Source: Actinophytocola sp963826035
GTDB taxonomy: Bacteria; Actinomycetota; Actinomycetes; Mycobacteriales; Pseudonocardiaceae
Reading direction: 5' to 3'
Length of the DNA stretch: 64,000 bases
NCBI GenBank assembly: GCA_963826035.1
Contig: CAWGVZ010000002.1
Span: 1-64,000 of the forward strand
Within the stretch, counting starts at the first letter, position 1; every line of letters begins with the position of its first letter. Positions 46,152 to 55,272 of this stretch are shown piece after piece. Below the pieces are notes generated by a model, which was given only the letters and a program-made list of their open reading frames with translations, was not told the DNA's origin and did no database searches. Both the position numbers and the translations under genes were made by a program.

Positions 46152-46749
46152 GGCGTGTAAGAGTGAGTGGCGCAGGCGCGGCGCAGGATGTCCCGGGCGA
46201 TGCCGTTGTCCAGGACATGGTCGGTGTAGATCACTTGGAGCAGGCCCACATGGTGGCTAAGGCTCGGGACCTTGTCGTAGCCCTGGACCGCCGTGACGGG
46301 GCGTTCTTCGCGGAAGTGGTCCTCGATCTTCTTGAACAAGGGCATCTTGGTGAATCTGCTCGTTGACACGCTCGAGAACACGAACACCACGCCCTGCACG
46401 AACTTGAGTTCGCTCGGACTGTCGTAGTCGTCGATGGTCGCGACCACGCAGTGCACGCCGCGCCCAGCGCGCACCTCGGTGAGGCTCTCGGCGAGGTCCT
46501 GGGCATCCTGGCCCGCGTCGTAGTACACGTTCCACTGGTGGGCAGGTCCCCCCAACGGGTTAACGTGCCGAGCGACCAGAACTCGAGGAGTAGTAGCTCG
46601 ACCACTTTGTGTAACGACCTCGTGATGATTTTGGGCGCTATCGACACCTGTGTCGTCTTGACCAGGCAAAACGACGCTAGGGGTTTGCTTGGCAGCGTGC
46701 TGGGCGTCGCTGCTCGCCGTAGGGCCGTCGGAGGCATTCCGGTGCACAA

Positions 46750-47753
46750 CGGTCAGTCAACCAGCGAACCGTTCGGGTGACAGCACGGCGCTGCGGAGAA
46801 ACGTGAATGTCGTACGGCGAACGTGAATCACGTATGGATCTAGGCTGTACGCGATCTTCGGCAGGCCGATGTCGCGCTCCCGTCAGCGGACGCCTGGGAA
46901 ACGGTGTTTGCGCGACTGACAGTGCTGCTTTTGGTACTGTTCTGAGCTTAAAACAAAATTAACAATTTTTGTTGAGAAATCTCGCCGCTATTGATCTGAA
47001 AATAGTTTAAGACCTTCTTCTTTAGAAGGAGTGTGAGCAGATCTTCGGCTCTTCTGCGGAGACTTTATAGGATGCAGCCGTGCTCGACCAGTAGGTGGAC
47101 CAAGCGCAATCGACTGATCTAAATAGGTCTAGACCAATTGGTGTAATGTCCGCCTCCTTATTTTGCGAGTTAAAACAAATTCTCAGTCAGGGAAGGGTTG
47201 TCAAGCGAACTGCTCCCCTCGCTGGCATGATCGACAAGAGTCCCAGCAATGGCACCAGGGGCGACCTCACTCAAGGTTTCGAAACCAGCGCACCGAGCCT
47301 GTGCGCACCGAACCCCAAGTCGCACTCGATGCAGCACGTTGTCGGTCAGCTCTGTGTCGAGGAGCCCTGCGGGTCGTCGCGGACCCCATAGAGATCCGAG
47401 TGCCGGTCCGGATCGAGCTGCAGGGGATAAACAGGGACAAATTCATGCCAGCCCAGCGGCCCGGGTGCATTGAGGCTGACCACTGCACTCCGCGAAGGTC
47501 GACGTCACGAAGGATGTGGGGCGGTCAGATCGGCCGAGGTGTCGTTTGCGACTGCCGCTGCTAACTCCTCGATCGCTGACGCGAGCTCCGCGAAATCACG
47601 GTCAGTACTAGTCCGCCCGGTGAGCTGGAGTTCAGGGGCGATCTCGGCGGGCGTGTGACCGGACAGGCGCCAGGCCGTGACTTGACACCGGCCAGGCGGC
47701 AGTGTGGCCAGCGCGATGAATTGCGATCTCGATCTCAGTCAACCTTCAAGTGG
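46750..47753. other. Long stretch without a supported gene
   Basis: 46900-47060 is strikingly AT-rich (TTAACAATTTTTGTTGAG and similar) compared with the rest of the window, and may hold promoters for the split gene. 47095-47391 is open on the plus strand (98 codons) but has no convincing homology or ribosome site. 47300-47560 contains protein-like stretches in shifted frames (for example RIELQGINRDKFMPAQRPGC), perhaps a decayed gene. Confidence 0.4.
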
Positions 47754-48914
47754 TCAGACCGCTGTCGGGAGCTCGGGCACCAATCGACCCCACTGGCCCT
47801 CGTCCTCACCGCGGGGCTGGTCACGTGTCGGCTGCACCGTCCATCCCTCCGGCCACACTCGGCGCGGCTGCTCGGTAGGCGTATCGGTGCGTACCCAGCC
47901 GGGATCCCTCGCCAGCAGTACCGCATCGAGGTCCTGCTCGCGGATGCCGTCTTGACTGCGGTGGAACCGGGTCTCGAGGAACCGCGCGCCGGCGAGGAAT
48001 CGGGCGTGTCCGAACCGGACCAAACCGGAGAACCGCGCCTGGTTGAACACGGCGTCTCCGCAAAACTCTGTGTCAACGAAACGAGCATCTCCGCTGAACA
48101 CCGAATCGGTGAACACGACATCGGCGGCGAACCGGGCAGCGTCGAAGCGTCCGTCCCGGTCGAACTGTGCTGCCCGGAAGACCGCATCACCGTGGAAGCT
48201 GGTCTGGTCGAATCGGACCTCGTCTGCGAAGGTGACTTGTTCGAATACCGCGTCACCTCCGAACGCGGCGCGGTCGAACAGACTGCAGCCGAAACGTACC
48301 GCCGTGAACACCGTGTCACCGTGAAAGAGTGCACCGGCGAACCGGGCGCTTTGGATACGGCATCCGGTCAGGTCGAGGTCGACAAGGACCGCGTTGCACA
48401 GATCGAGGTCCATGCCCTCCCATGAGTCGTCTGGCGGATGCTCCGGGTTCGGTCTGAGGTGCTCGGCGAGAGTGGCCTGCACCTCTGCGCGAACCTGCCA
48501 TTCATCTGTGTTGCGTCGCAACCCCGGAGCGGGCGTACGTAGGTAGCCGCACAACACATTGACCACCAGTTGCCGGTGCTCAGGATTCGCGTTTCCAAAC
48601 GAACTCACTTGCGACAGGCCGCACAGCCTCGCGCTGGCATCGCCATCGGCGAGCAGTTCGGCAGCCGACAGCAATGACTGGAGCTTGGTGAAGGCGCCAG
48701 TGCTTCCCGTGAGTGGCGGCGAAGAAAGATAGAACGGAAGAATGTCAAACTGCGAAGTAGTCGATGGCAAGTCGGATGATGGCAACAGCCCGTAATTCGC
48801 CAACCATAAATCGGGTGCACCTGGGGAGTCGACGATGTGATAACGCAGGTGCAGATCATTCCAGATTTGCTCGTGTCTCTGCTGATGACCACTTTCTCTC
48901 GTTAGACGATGCAC
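47754..48914 (-). CDS. Pentapeptide-repeat protein, possibly 5'-truncated
   Basis: A 386-residue protein. Residues 180-330 form about 30 tandem pentapeptides with central Phe or Leu (FDRAAFGGDAVFEQVTFADEV type), which fold into a right-handed quadrilateral helix. The N-terminal 170 residues have no known domain. The first available start is GTG 48914, but the same frame stays open to 49097 and reads STAFKPFDLWCTEAIRDLL and LVTRINFDPDKSLIV, clearly protein-like with no start codon. So the true N-terminus has probably been lost. Role unknown; some such proteins mimic DNA. Confidence 0.75.
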   Translation of the reverse strand: MHRLTRESGHQQRHEQIWNDLHLRYHIVDSPGAPDLWLANYGLLPSSDLPSTTSQFDILPFYLSSPPLTGSTGAFTKLQSLLSAAELLADGDASARLCGLSQVSSFGNANPEHRQLVVNVLCGYLRTPAPGLRRNTDEWQVRAEVQATLAEHLRPNPEHPPDDSWEGMDLDLCNAVLVDLDLTGCRIQSARFAGALFHGDTVFTAVRFGCSLFDRAAFGGDAVFEQVTFADEVRFDQTSFHGDAVFRAAQFDRDGRFDAARFAADVVFTDSVFSGDARFVDTEFCGDAVFNQARFSGLVRFGHARFLAGARFLETRFHRSQDGIREQDLDAVLLARDPGWVRTDTPTEQPRRVWPEGWTVQPTRDQPRGEDEGQWGRLVPELPTAV

Positions 48915-49098
48915 GGTGCGGAGAAAGTCAATCGCAGTTCGAGCTCTCGATGAGGAATCGCTGACTATTAATGATTTGTCTGGATCGAAGTTGATGCGAG
49001 TAACGAGAAGGTCTCGAATAGCCTCTGTGCACCAGAGGTCGAATGGCTTGAATGCTGTGGAATACGAGTATATGGAACCGCGGCAATGTCTCTTCTAG

Positions 49099-49317
49099 CT
49101 GGATCCCAGCGTCTGCGCAGCGATTCAATCAGATCCTCGATCCGCTTGAACGTCGACTGAGCCTGGATCCACCGCGTGAATTCGGTTGATCATTCTGTGA
49201 TGGACAGTTGATCTTCAGTTGAGATTTCGGTTCGTGGGCGTGCGGGATCAGCCGGTCTCTCGTCCGGCGTGTCCATTGTGGTCTTCGGTCGGGCCCTTGC
49301 AGGCGGGGTGGTCAGGG
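49099..49317. other. Intergenic, no gene seen
   Basis: Lies between the truncated pentapeptide gene and the IS1380-type remnant. It contains repeated GGATCC-containing words (CTGGATCCCAGC, CCTGGATCCACC) but no ORF. The IS end is probably in here but I could not fix its terminal repeat. Confidence 0.3.
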
Positions 49318-50710
49318 TCAGGCGGCCAGGGCTGGTGGGGTGCGGTGGGTGGTGTGGTGGGTGGCGTTGAAGGCGTTGTGCCAGGCGTGTTGCCAGGGCC
49401 AGGTTTCGGGTGGAGCCAGGTGATCTGGTCGCGTCCGGTGCGGGCGGGGCGGGCGGCGACACTGATGAGTTCGGCGCGGATGGTCGCGCCGCGTGCTTTG
49501 GCGTGTCGGGTGGAGGCGAGTGTGCCCAGTGCTCGGGTCAGGGCGTGTGCGGTGACTGCGAGTTGGAGCCAGGCGGCGTTGGCGTTGAACGCGGCCGAGG
49601 GCAGGTGCGCCCATGATCCGTTGATGAGGTCGGCGAAGACCTGCTCGACGACGGCGTGGCCGCGGTGCTGGGACTGGGCCTGGTTGAGGGGAACGGGTTG
49701 TCGGTGAACACCGCGTGATACCGGTAGGTGGCGAACAACTCGCCTTGGCCTTGGGCTGCGGCCTTGGGGTTCATGCTGTGCCGCGCCCACGATCAGCCGG
49801 CCGTCGGTGCGATGTTTGCTCTTGGAGGCGAACGCGGTGTAGGGCACTTCGACGATCTCGGCGTCGGAGATCCACGTGTCGGCCTGTTCGTCGTAGATCG
49901 CGTGGCGATACTTGATCGTGGTCCAGGCGTCCTCGACGAAACCGCTGCTGGCGTGACCTTGGGAACCATCCGCACGGTCTCCGAGTCCGGGCCCCGGCGC
50001 GGCGGCAGGCGGCCACGAACGCCCCGGCGTAGTAGGCCGAGTCGGCGCGCACGATGTCATGCCGGTCACGCCGGCTTGGCGTGCGGTGGTGACCGCTTCG
50101 GCCACCAGGCTGGCCGCCACGTCCGAAGCCGGCGTTGCCGCCCCGCAACCGCGCCGCCGCCACCACCGGTGCCGCGATCGGCGTGGCAATGGTGGCGGCC
50201 AGCACTGAGCCCGGCACCAACAACGACTTCGACGCGATCTTGGCGCGTCCGAACGCCGCCCCTGCTTGCGGCCCCCGGACACACGCCGCTACCGATCGAC
50301 ATCGATATCCGCCAGCACGACCGCGCCGGGCAACAGCGGCGCCTGCACGGCCAGCTCGGTGAGTACCCGGCGGTGCACCGCGGCGAGCTGGCGCACGTTG
50401 CCGTGGTCGAACGCGCGCAGGAACGACCCGAGCGTCGAGGGGGCGCGGATCCCACCGACCGTGGCCGGGAACGCGCCATGTCGCAGCACGTCCATCCCGT
50501 CGATCGTGTCCACGCCCGTGACCATCCCGGCCACCAGCGAGACGCCTTCAGACCTGGGTTCACCGGCTTCGCGGCCACCCGCACATGCTCACGAAAGAGA
50601 TCTTCCAACCGACATTCTCAGCCAGCCGCACCGCCGGCACCAGCCCGGCGTGCGACACGAGAATCGCGCCATCGAACGCGCGTGGTCTCGCCGCGGTATG
50701 CAACGATCGC
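49318..50710 (-). pseudogene. IS1380-type transposase, frameshifted
   Basis: Pieces on the minus strand in three frames give a transposase of the IS1380 type: VSHAGLVPAVRLAENVG near 50670-50620, VVLADIDVDR near 50320-50290 (catalytic Asp region), ENVxx/FASKSKHRTDGRLIV near 49840-49795, and ADLINGSWAHLPSAAFNANAAWLQLAVTAHAL near 49640-49550 split among frames. At least four frame changes. It is inserted upstream of the DrmB remnant and may have removed the missing parts of the neighbouring defence genes. Confidence 0.7.
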
Positions 50711-50749
50711 ATCTACGAAGTGCCCTTTCGATCCAGGATACGCGAGCGT

Positions 50750-52084
50750 CAAGAACCAGCACCTCCCAGGTCAAAGGGCGCTTCTGCGATCACGACACGC
50801 TCCCCAACACAATCCAAGCGGTGGTCGAGGCTCAGATCGTCCGAGACGGGAATCTCCATACTGCCGTCGGGTTTGCCGCCTACGAGTTCAAGGGCCCAGG
50901 GTCGAGTCAGGACCCGCTTGCCATGCGATCAGCTGGGACGTGCTTCGAGTGCGGAGCCCCATTGCAAAGCCGAGGGCCGACGAGTGCGGATCCTGCGGTG
51001 AAGAAATCGGCGTTTCGACATGATCAACCACTGGGGTTCGGACGACGTGCCGGCCGAGTGACTTCCGACGAGAACGAGTTCCGCCCGGCGACGCCCTACC
51101 AGCCGTCACGATGGCAAGTCCGCCAACTACGCTGACCAGGTCGGCAGTGCGCGGCTCGAGACGTACAGCAAGCTCAGGTTGTCCAGGTGAATGACAACAG
51201 AGGGGATCTCTTTCCCTTGCTTGAGCTGACGCACGGGTCGGTCGTCGTACCTGAGCAGTCGCTCTACCCACCGAGGACCTGACACATCCCCCCAGGTACG
51301 GACAAAGGCCGCGCAGCCATCGGGGAGGTCAGTACGACGGACGTGTTGCTCGTCCAACTGACCGATATTGACGTTCCGACGGGCGTCGTCTTCCTCTGCC
51401 CCACCAGCTCCCGGCTGGCAAAACCGCATTCTGGTCGCTCGCCGAGTCCCTTCGTGTTGCTCGGCAGGTGCAACTCGACTGGATCCGCAGGAGCTGATCG
51501 TCGGGCTCCAGCCTGTCCGCCGCCGCGAGACGCCGACCTATGACATCTTCGTTGCCGACGCCCTCGAGAACGGTGCCGCTACGCCTCGGAGATCGGCCGC
51601 GCTGGAGTGTTCCGGAAGCTGCTCCAGGACACTCGCCACGCGTCACGAAACGCTGGGAGTCGTCGAACACAGAAGTTGCACGTCGTCCTGCCCCGACTGC
51701 CTGCGGTCCTACGACAACCGTCGACTGCATGGAGGTTCTTGACTGCGCCTGGCGTTGGACATGCTCGCGCTTGCTGCGGGTGACGCCTTGGCCACGGACC
51801 GATGTCGTCCGCGGCCACGTGCTTGCCCGCGGCTTTGATCGACGAACGAGACCGACCTCGCTTATCACGATGTCGACGGGGTGCCTACCGTCCTGAACAC
51901 CACCAACGGGAAGGCGGTCGCACTCGGGCACCCGCTATGGCGGCGAGAGCCGTCCCTTCTAAATGAGATGCAGCGGGCCACGGACGCCCACGTCAAGGCG
52001 CTAGGAGCCTCGACAGTCATCTGGTCGGATCCATACGAGATGGATCGACTTCCCCTGGCTGTGCTGAGGCGCATCAGCTCCTAG
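50750..52084 (+). pseudogene. DrmB-like DUF1998 protein remnant (C-terminal half)
   Basis: Shifted frames on the plus strand carry a DUF1998-type C-terminus: VVQVNDNRGDLFPLLELT near 51180-51230, VLLVQLTDIDVPTGV near 51345-51390, LDPQELIVGLQPVRR and DIFVADALENGA near 51480-51575, then SCTSSCPDCLRSYDNRRLHG near 51675-51735, whose Cys cluster is the family's metal site. The end reads LNTTNGKAVALGHPLWRREP to a stop at 52084. Upstream parts (EAQIVRDGNLHTAVGFAAYE, CFECGAPL) may be its middle. DUF1998 helicase partners occur in DISARM-type defence. Multiple frameshifts make it inactive. Confidence 0.65.
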
Positions 52085-52235
52085 TTCGGCGGCACATCCG
52101 TCAAGGCACGTGCTGGCAGCGGCTGGGTGGATGCATCGTCCCGGCAGCCACCGCCTGGGTCAACGGGCAGGGATGGTTCTTTGACGCGTCGACCCTGACC
52201 ACAGGTCCCTGACGGGTACGCAGGAGAATGGCTGA

Positions 52236-53414
52236 GTGCCGGACTTCGTAGCTGATCGCGCATACGCGCGCGTCTACAACACTCCAACCCGGACGGACCT
52301 CCATGAGTTCCTCACCGAGGCCGTCGCGCGGTCTGGTGGGCAGTTGCTCTATGCGAGCGACCCCAAACGCAGTCCGATCTATCTCGGCTTACAGACGGTC
52401 AGCAACGAGCGTGTGGGAGTACTCGTCTACCCGTTCAGGGCCAACCACCGTAAGATCAAGAACCGTCCAGCCGACGAGCACAGGATGCAGATCCGGTATG
52501 GCGGAGAGGACTCCTGGAAGGTCGATCACCCGGTCGGCCGCGACATCGCTGGTGTCGACACAACGCTTGTAGTCGGTCTTCACCTTGAGGCGGGCATCTT
52601 CATCGGTCTAGATCCGTCGCTCTACGACCCGCTCCCTATGGGTATCTCGATCGAGTTCAAGGGCGAGAACGTCACCGAGGTGCTCGAGAGCGGCTGGCAC
52701 GTCTTCGAACGGGACAACATCACCGGACGCAAGCGCACCAACCCACGTGCTGCGAGTGGGCTTGAGACAGTTGTCATGTTCGCACCCGATCGCTTCCTCG
52801 ACTACGTCAGGCTCGAGCGCACCGCGACCGACCTTGCCCTCGAGCCTGCGTTGCGCCATGTCGCCGCCCAGGAAGCGGCCAACCCGAGACCCTCCACAGG
52901 TCATGCCCTGGCTTCGACACATGACCTTGAGGCGCAGTTTGAGATGACCAGCACCGAGATCTTGACCATGATCGGGCAAGCAAACAGACTCAGCACCGCT
53001 GTTCGCGGTGGTGTAGCCGAGTACCACCTCGGCAAGCAGCTCGCGACCAGCGTCTCAGTCGCTGCGATTGTCCCGATCGACAAGGACGGCATGCATGACT
53101 TCGACGTCACGATGACCAGCGGTCAGCGAGTCCGCGTAGAGTGCAAGAACGCCTCTCCCAAGCGGTACGCCAACGGCGATATCAAGGTCGAGACCCAGAA
53201 GACGCGTGCTTCCCAGGGTGATCCGGCTGGCAGGCTCTACAGAGTAGATCAGTTCGACGTCGTGGCGGCCTGCTTGAAGGGACCCACCGGTCGTTGGGAG
53301 TTCCGCTACAGGCGCACAGACCTCCTCGCAGAGGACCCGCGCCATCCCGGCCGGGTAGCGCCTCTGCAGCGAGTAACTGAGGGTTGGGCTACAACCCTCC
53401 AGAGTGCGCTGTGA
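52236..53414 (+). CDS. Putative type II restriction endonuclease
   Basis: A 392-residue protein immediately upstream of a C5-cytosine methyltransferase and Vsr, so restriction is the likely role. The C-terminal half has a PD-(D/E)XK-like core: DFDVTMTSGQRVRVECKNAS (Asp, then E-x-K at about residues 285-303), followed by RLYRVDQFDVVAACL. The N-terminal 180 residues are a separate domain. Starts at GTG 52236 with CAGGAG upstream; the stop overlaps the methyltransferase start by 4 bp. Recognition sequence unknown. Confidence 0.75.
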   Translation: MPDFVADRAYARVYNTPTRTDLHEFLTEAVARSGGQLLYASDPKRSPIYLGLQTVSNERVGVLVYPFRANHRKIKNRPADEHRMQIRYGGEDSWKVDHPVGRDIAGVDTTLVVGLHLEAGIFIGLDPSLYDPLPMGISIEFKGENVTEVLESGWHVFERDNITGRKRTNPRAASGLETVVMFAPDRFLDYVRLERTATDLALEPALRHVAAQEAANPRPSTGHALASTHDLEAQFEMTSTEILTMIGQANRLSTAVRGGVAEYHLGKQLATSVSVAAIVPIDKDGMHDFDVTMTSGQRVRVECKNASPKRYANGDIKVETQKTRASQGDPAGRLYRVDQFDVVAACLKGPTGRWEFRYRRTDLLAEDPRHPGRVAPLQRVTEGWATTLQSAL

Positions 53415-54536
53415 GCGAGGCCGACAGCGTGGCAACCCAGAAGTGTCAGTCGATCATGGCATCGTCTGGAGCTGTGGCTCCAGAACGTGGTGTAGCGGTC
53501 TCTCTCTTCTCTGGTGCTGGCGGCCTTGACCTTGGGGCTGAGGACGCCGGCTACCGTGTCAGGGCTGCTGTCGAGTACAACAACGACGCTGCCGACACCA
53601 TGGAGAAGAATTTCCCCAGTCTCCATTCGCCGGTCATCCGACAGAACATTCTCGACGTGACGTCGGACCAGATCCGTGAGGCTGCTGGTCTTGGCCGGAA
53701 GGAGAGACCGGAACTACTCATTGGGGGGCCCCCATGCACACCGTTCAGCAAGTCGAGCTTTTGGCTTGACTGGAAGCGTGACGGACTTGACCCCAACGCC
53801 TCACTCCTGCAGGAGTACACCCGCGTCTTGCGAGATCTGAAGCCGCAGTACTTCGTCCTGGAGAACGTCTATGCACTGACCTACAACAACCGGCAGAGCA
53901 GACCTCACTTCGAGCGGCTGCTCCGCGAGATTGACGAGTACGGCTATCGCTTCGACTGGGACGTCCTCAACGCCGCCAACTTCGGTGTCCCTCAGGCTCG
54001 TCCCCGACTAGTGATCGTCGGAAGCTCCGAAAGGTAAACGAACGCCCCGCCTACCCGAGGCCTCACACGGTGGCCGGTGGGAGCGCCAGGACGTTGGCAA
54101 GTCTGACAACCCACACGTAACCGCTGGCGAGGCACTCAAAAAACTCCGAACGTCACCTGAGCCCGCCGAAGAGGTTGGGGGTCGGTACGGCCATCTTCTA
54201 CCGGGTATCCCTCCTGGCGGCAACTATCTGCACTACACCGCTGAACGTGGCCATCCGGACCCGCTGTTCAAGTGGCGGAGCCGTTACTGGTCGTTCCTGC
54301 TCAAACTCGACCCAGCGAAACCCGCCCCGACGATCCAGGCGCAGCCTGGACCGTACGTCGGTCCATTCCACTGGGAGAACCGACGGCTCCGCGTCGCTGA
54401 GCTAAAAAAACTCTTCACGTTCCCCGATGACTTTGAGCTCGTAGGATCACGTAACTCCATCCAAGCGCAGCTGGGCAACTCCGTGCCTCCGCTCCTTGCC
54501 GAGAAGGTCATCACTGCACTCACCAAAAAGGACTAA
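53411..54536 (+). pseudogene. DNA (cytosine-5) methyltransferase, one-base frameshift
   Basis: A C5 methyltransferase of about 374 residues if one extra base near 54029 is removed. Motif I SLFSGAGGLDLG, motif IV GGPPCTPFSKSSF (catalytic Cys), motif VI LENV, motif VIII QARPRLVIVG lie in the first frame, which then stops at 54035-54037. The second frame carries THGGRW-type sequence, target-recognition region and motif X (QLGNSVPPLLAEKV) to the TAA at 54534. The length (1126 nt) is one more than a multiple of three, so a single +1 insertion explains it. If real, the host keeps a restriction enzyme without full methylation. Confidence 0.85.
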
Positions 54537-54538
54537 CG

Positions 54539-54976
54539 TTGGGCTCTGGCTGGACCAGCACCAGCGAAGGGCGTCACCTTCGCGGGCGTAAGAAGGTCAG
54601 TACAGAGCCAGAACTTCTGCTCCGGCGAGCACTTCACGCCGCTGGTAGCCGGTTCAGACTGCACCGACATATCGCACCTGGCTGCACACCAGACATCGTC
54701 CTGCCTCGTCACGGAGTCGCTGTGTTCGTCGACGGGGACTACTGGCACTCCTGTCCGGCTCACGGCAGAAAGACACCGTTCACTGGGCCAAACGCTGAGC
54801 TTTGGGAACAGAAGATGCGCCGGAACCGTGAGCGGGACGACCGGTCGACCGCACTCGCAGAGGAACATGGATGGACCGTGCTTCGTCTCTGGGAGTGTGC
54901 TATCCGTGCAGACCCGGATGGAGCCGCACGCGCCGTTCTGGAGCGGCGAGCGCTAGGGCCAGCGGCATCGTCTTGA
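54539..54976 (+). CDS. vsr: Very short patch repair endonuclease
   Basis: A 145-residue Vsr-type nickase that repairs T:G mismatches arising from deamination of 5-methylcytosine. Landmarks: HIAPGCTPDIVLPRHGVAVFVDGDYWH with the catalytic Asp, and WTVLRLWECAI. It follows the methyltransferase stop by 2 bp and uses a TTG start (54539). Its presence supports a dcm-like C5 methylation partner. Confidence 0.9.
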   Translation: MGSGWTSTSEGRHLRGRKKVSTEPELLLRRALHAAGSRFRLHRHIAPGCTPDIVLPRHGVAVFVDGDYWHSCPAHGRKTPFTGPNAELWEQKMRRNRERDDRSTALAEEHGWTVLRLWECAIRADPDGAARAVLERRALGPAASS

Positions 54977-55026
54977 CGACATCCGCTCTCGGCATTGCGT
55001 TCCCCAGATGGCGTTGTGCTGTAGAT

Positions 55027-55128
55027 GTCTGCGACCAGTAGTTCAGCGGTGATCGCCGGAGGTATTGGCGCAGGTCAGTGCAGTCATGAACAGGGGCAGA
55101 CGACACTGAACTCGGGTGAATGTAACCA
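55027..55128. repeat. Second copy of the element's left-end sequence
   Basis: About 100 bp starting GTCTGCGACCAG closely resembles 36279-36382, the element sequence immediately inside the left attachment site (CAGCGGTGATCG and CGCAGGTCAGTG blocks identical, GAATGTAACCA versus GAATGCAACCA at the end). No tRNA fragment precedes this copy. It suggests two elements once accreted here. Confidence 0.65.
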
Positions 55129-55272
55129 AGGGTGACCGAGGCAAGCCCGTCACTAAAAGCAACATCAACTCCGACGGAGTGTCAACGATACGGCTCGGAG
55201 CGGCGTGTCGGACGCCCAACTTCTCGGCTCGGTCCCTCACCATGAGAGGCGCGACCCTGAGCGGAGGTTCAT

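Larger units (their letters stand above)
40001..46747 (-). pseudogene. Unknown gene split by a nested transposon
   Basis: The gene begins at GTG 46747 and runs to 46142, and resumes at 40480 to a TGA at 40001-40003. Removing the ISAs1 element and one copy of its 10-bp target duplication restores one continuous frame of 361 residues, reading SYTPGSPFEGNLFEVLEPG across the junction. N-terminal part: ARHVNPLGGPAHQWNVYYD; C-terminal part: WVIRNGIDQEILRLDNPEKK and AVANLNNQFEWFNKPD. I recognise no domain. It is probably inactive now; the tail (40001-40504) could still be translated from an internal start. Confidence 0.8.

Noticed and set aside
47095..47391. 98-codon ORF in the AT-rich flank
   Set aside because: No recognisable motif, poor codon bias and no clear ribosome site; kept only as part of the gene-less stretch.
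54977..55272. Possible gene between vsr and the unknown 365-residue protein
   Set aside because: The region is better explained by the duplicated attachment-arm sequence; only short frames occur.
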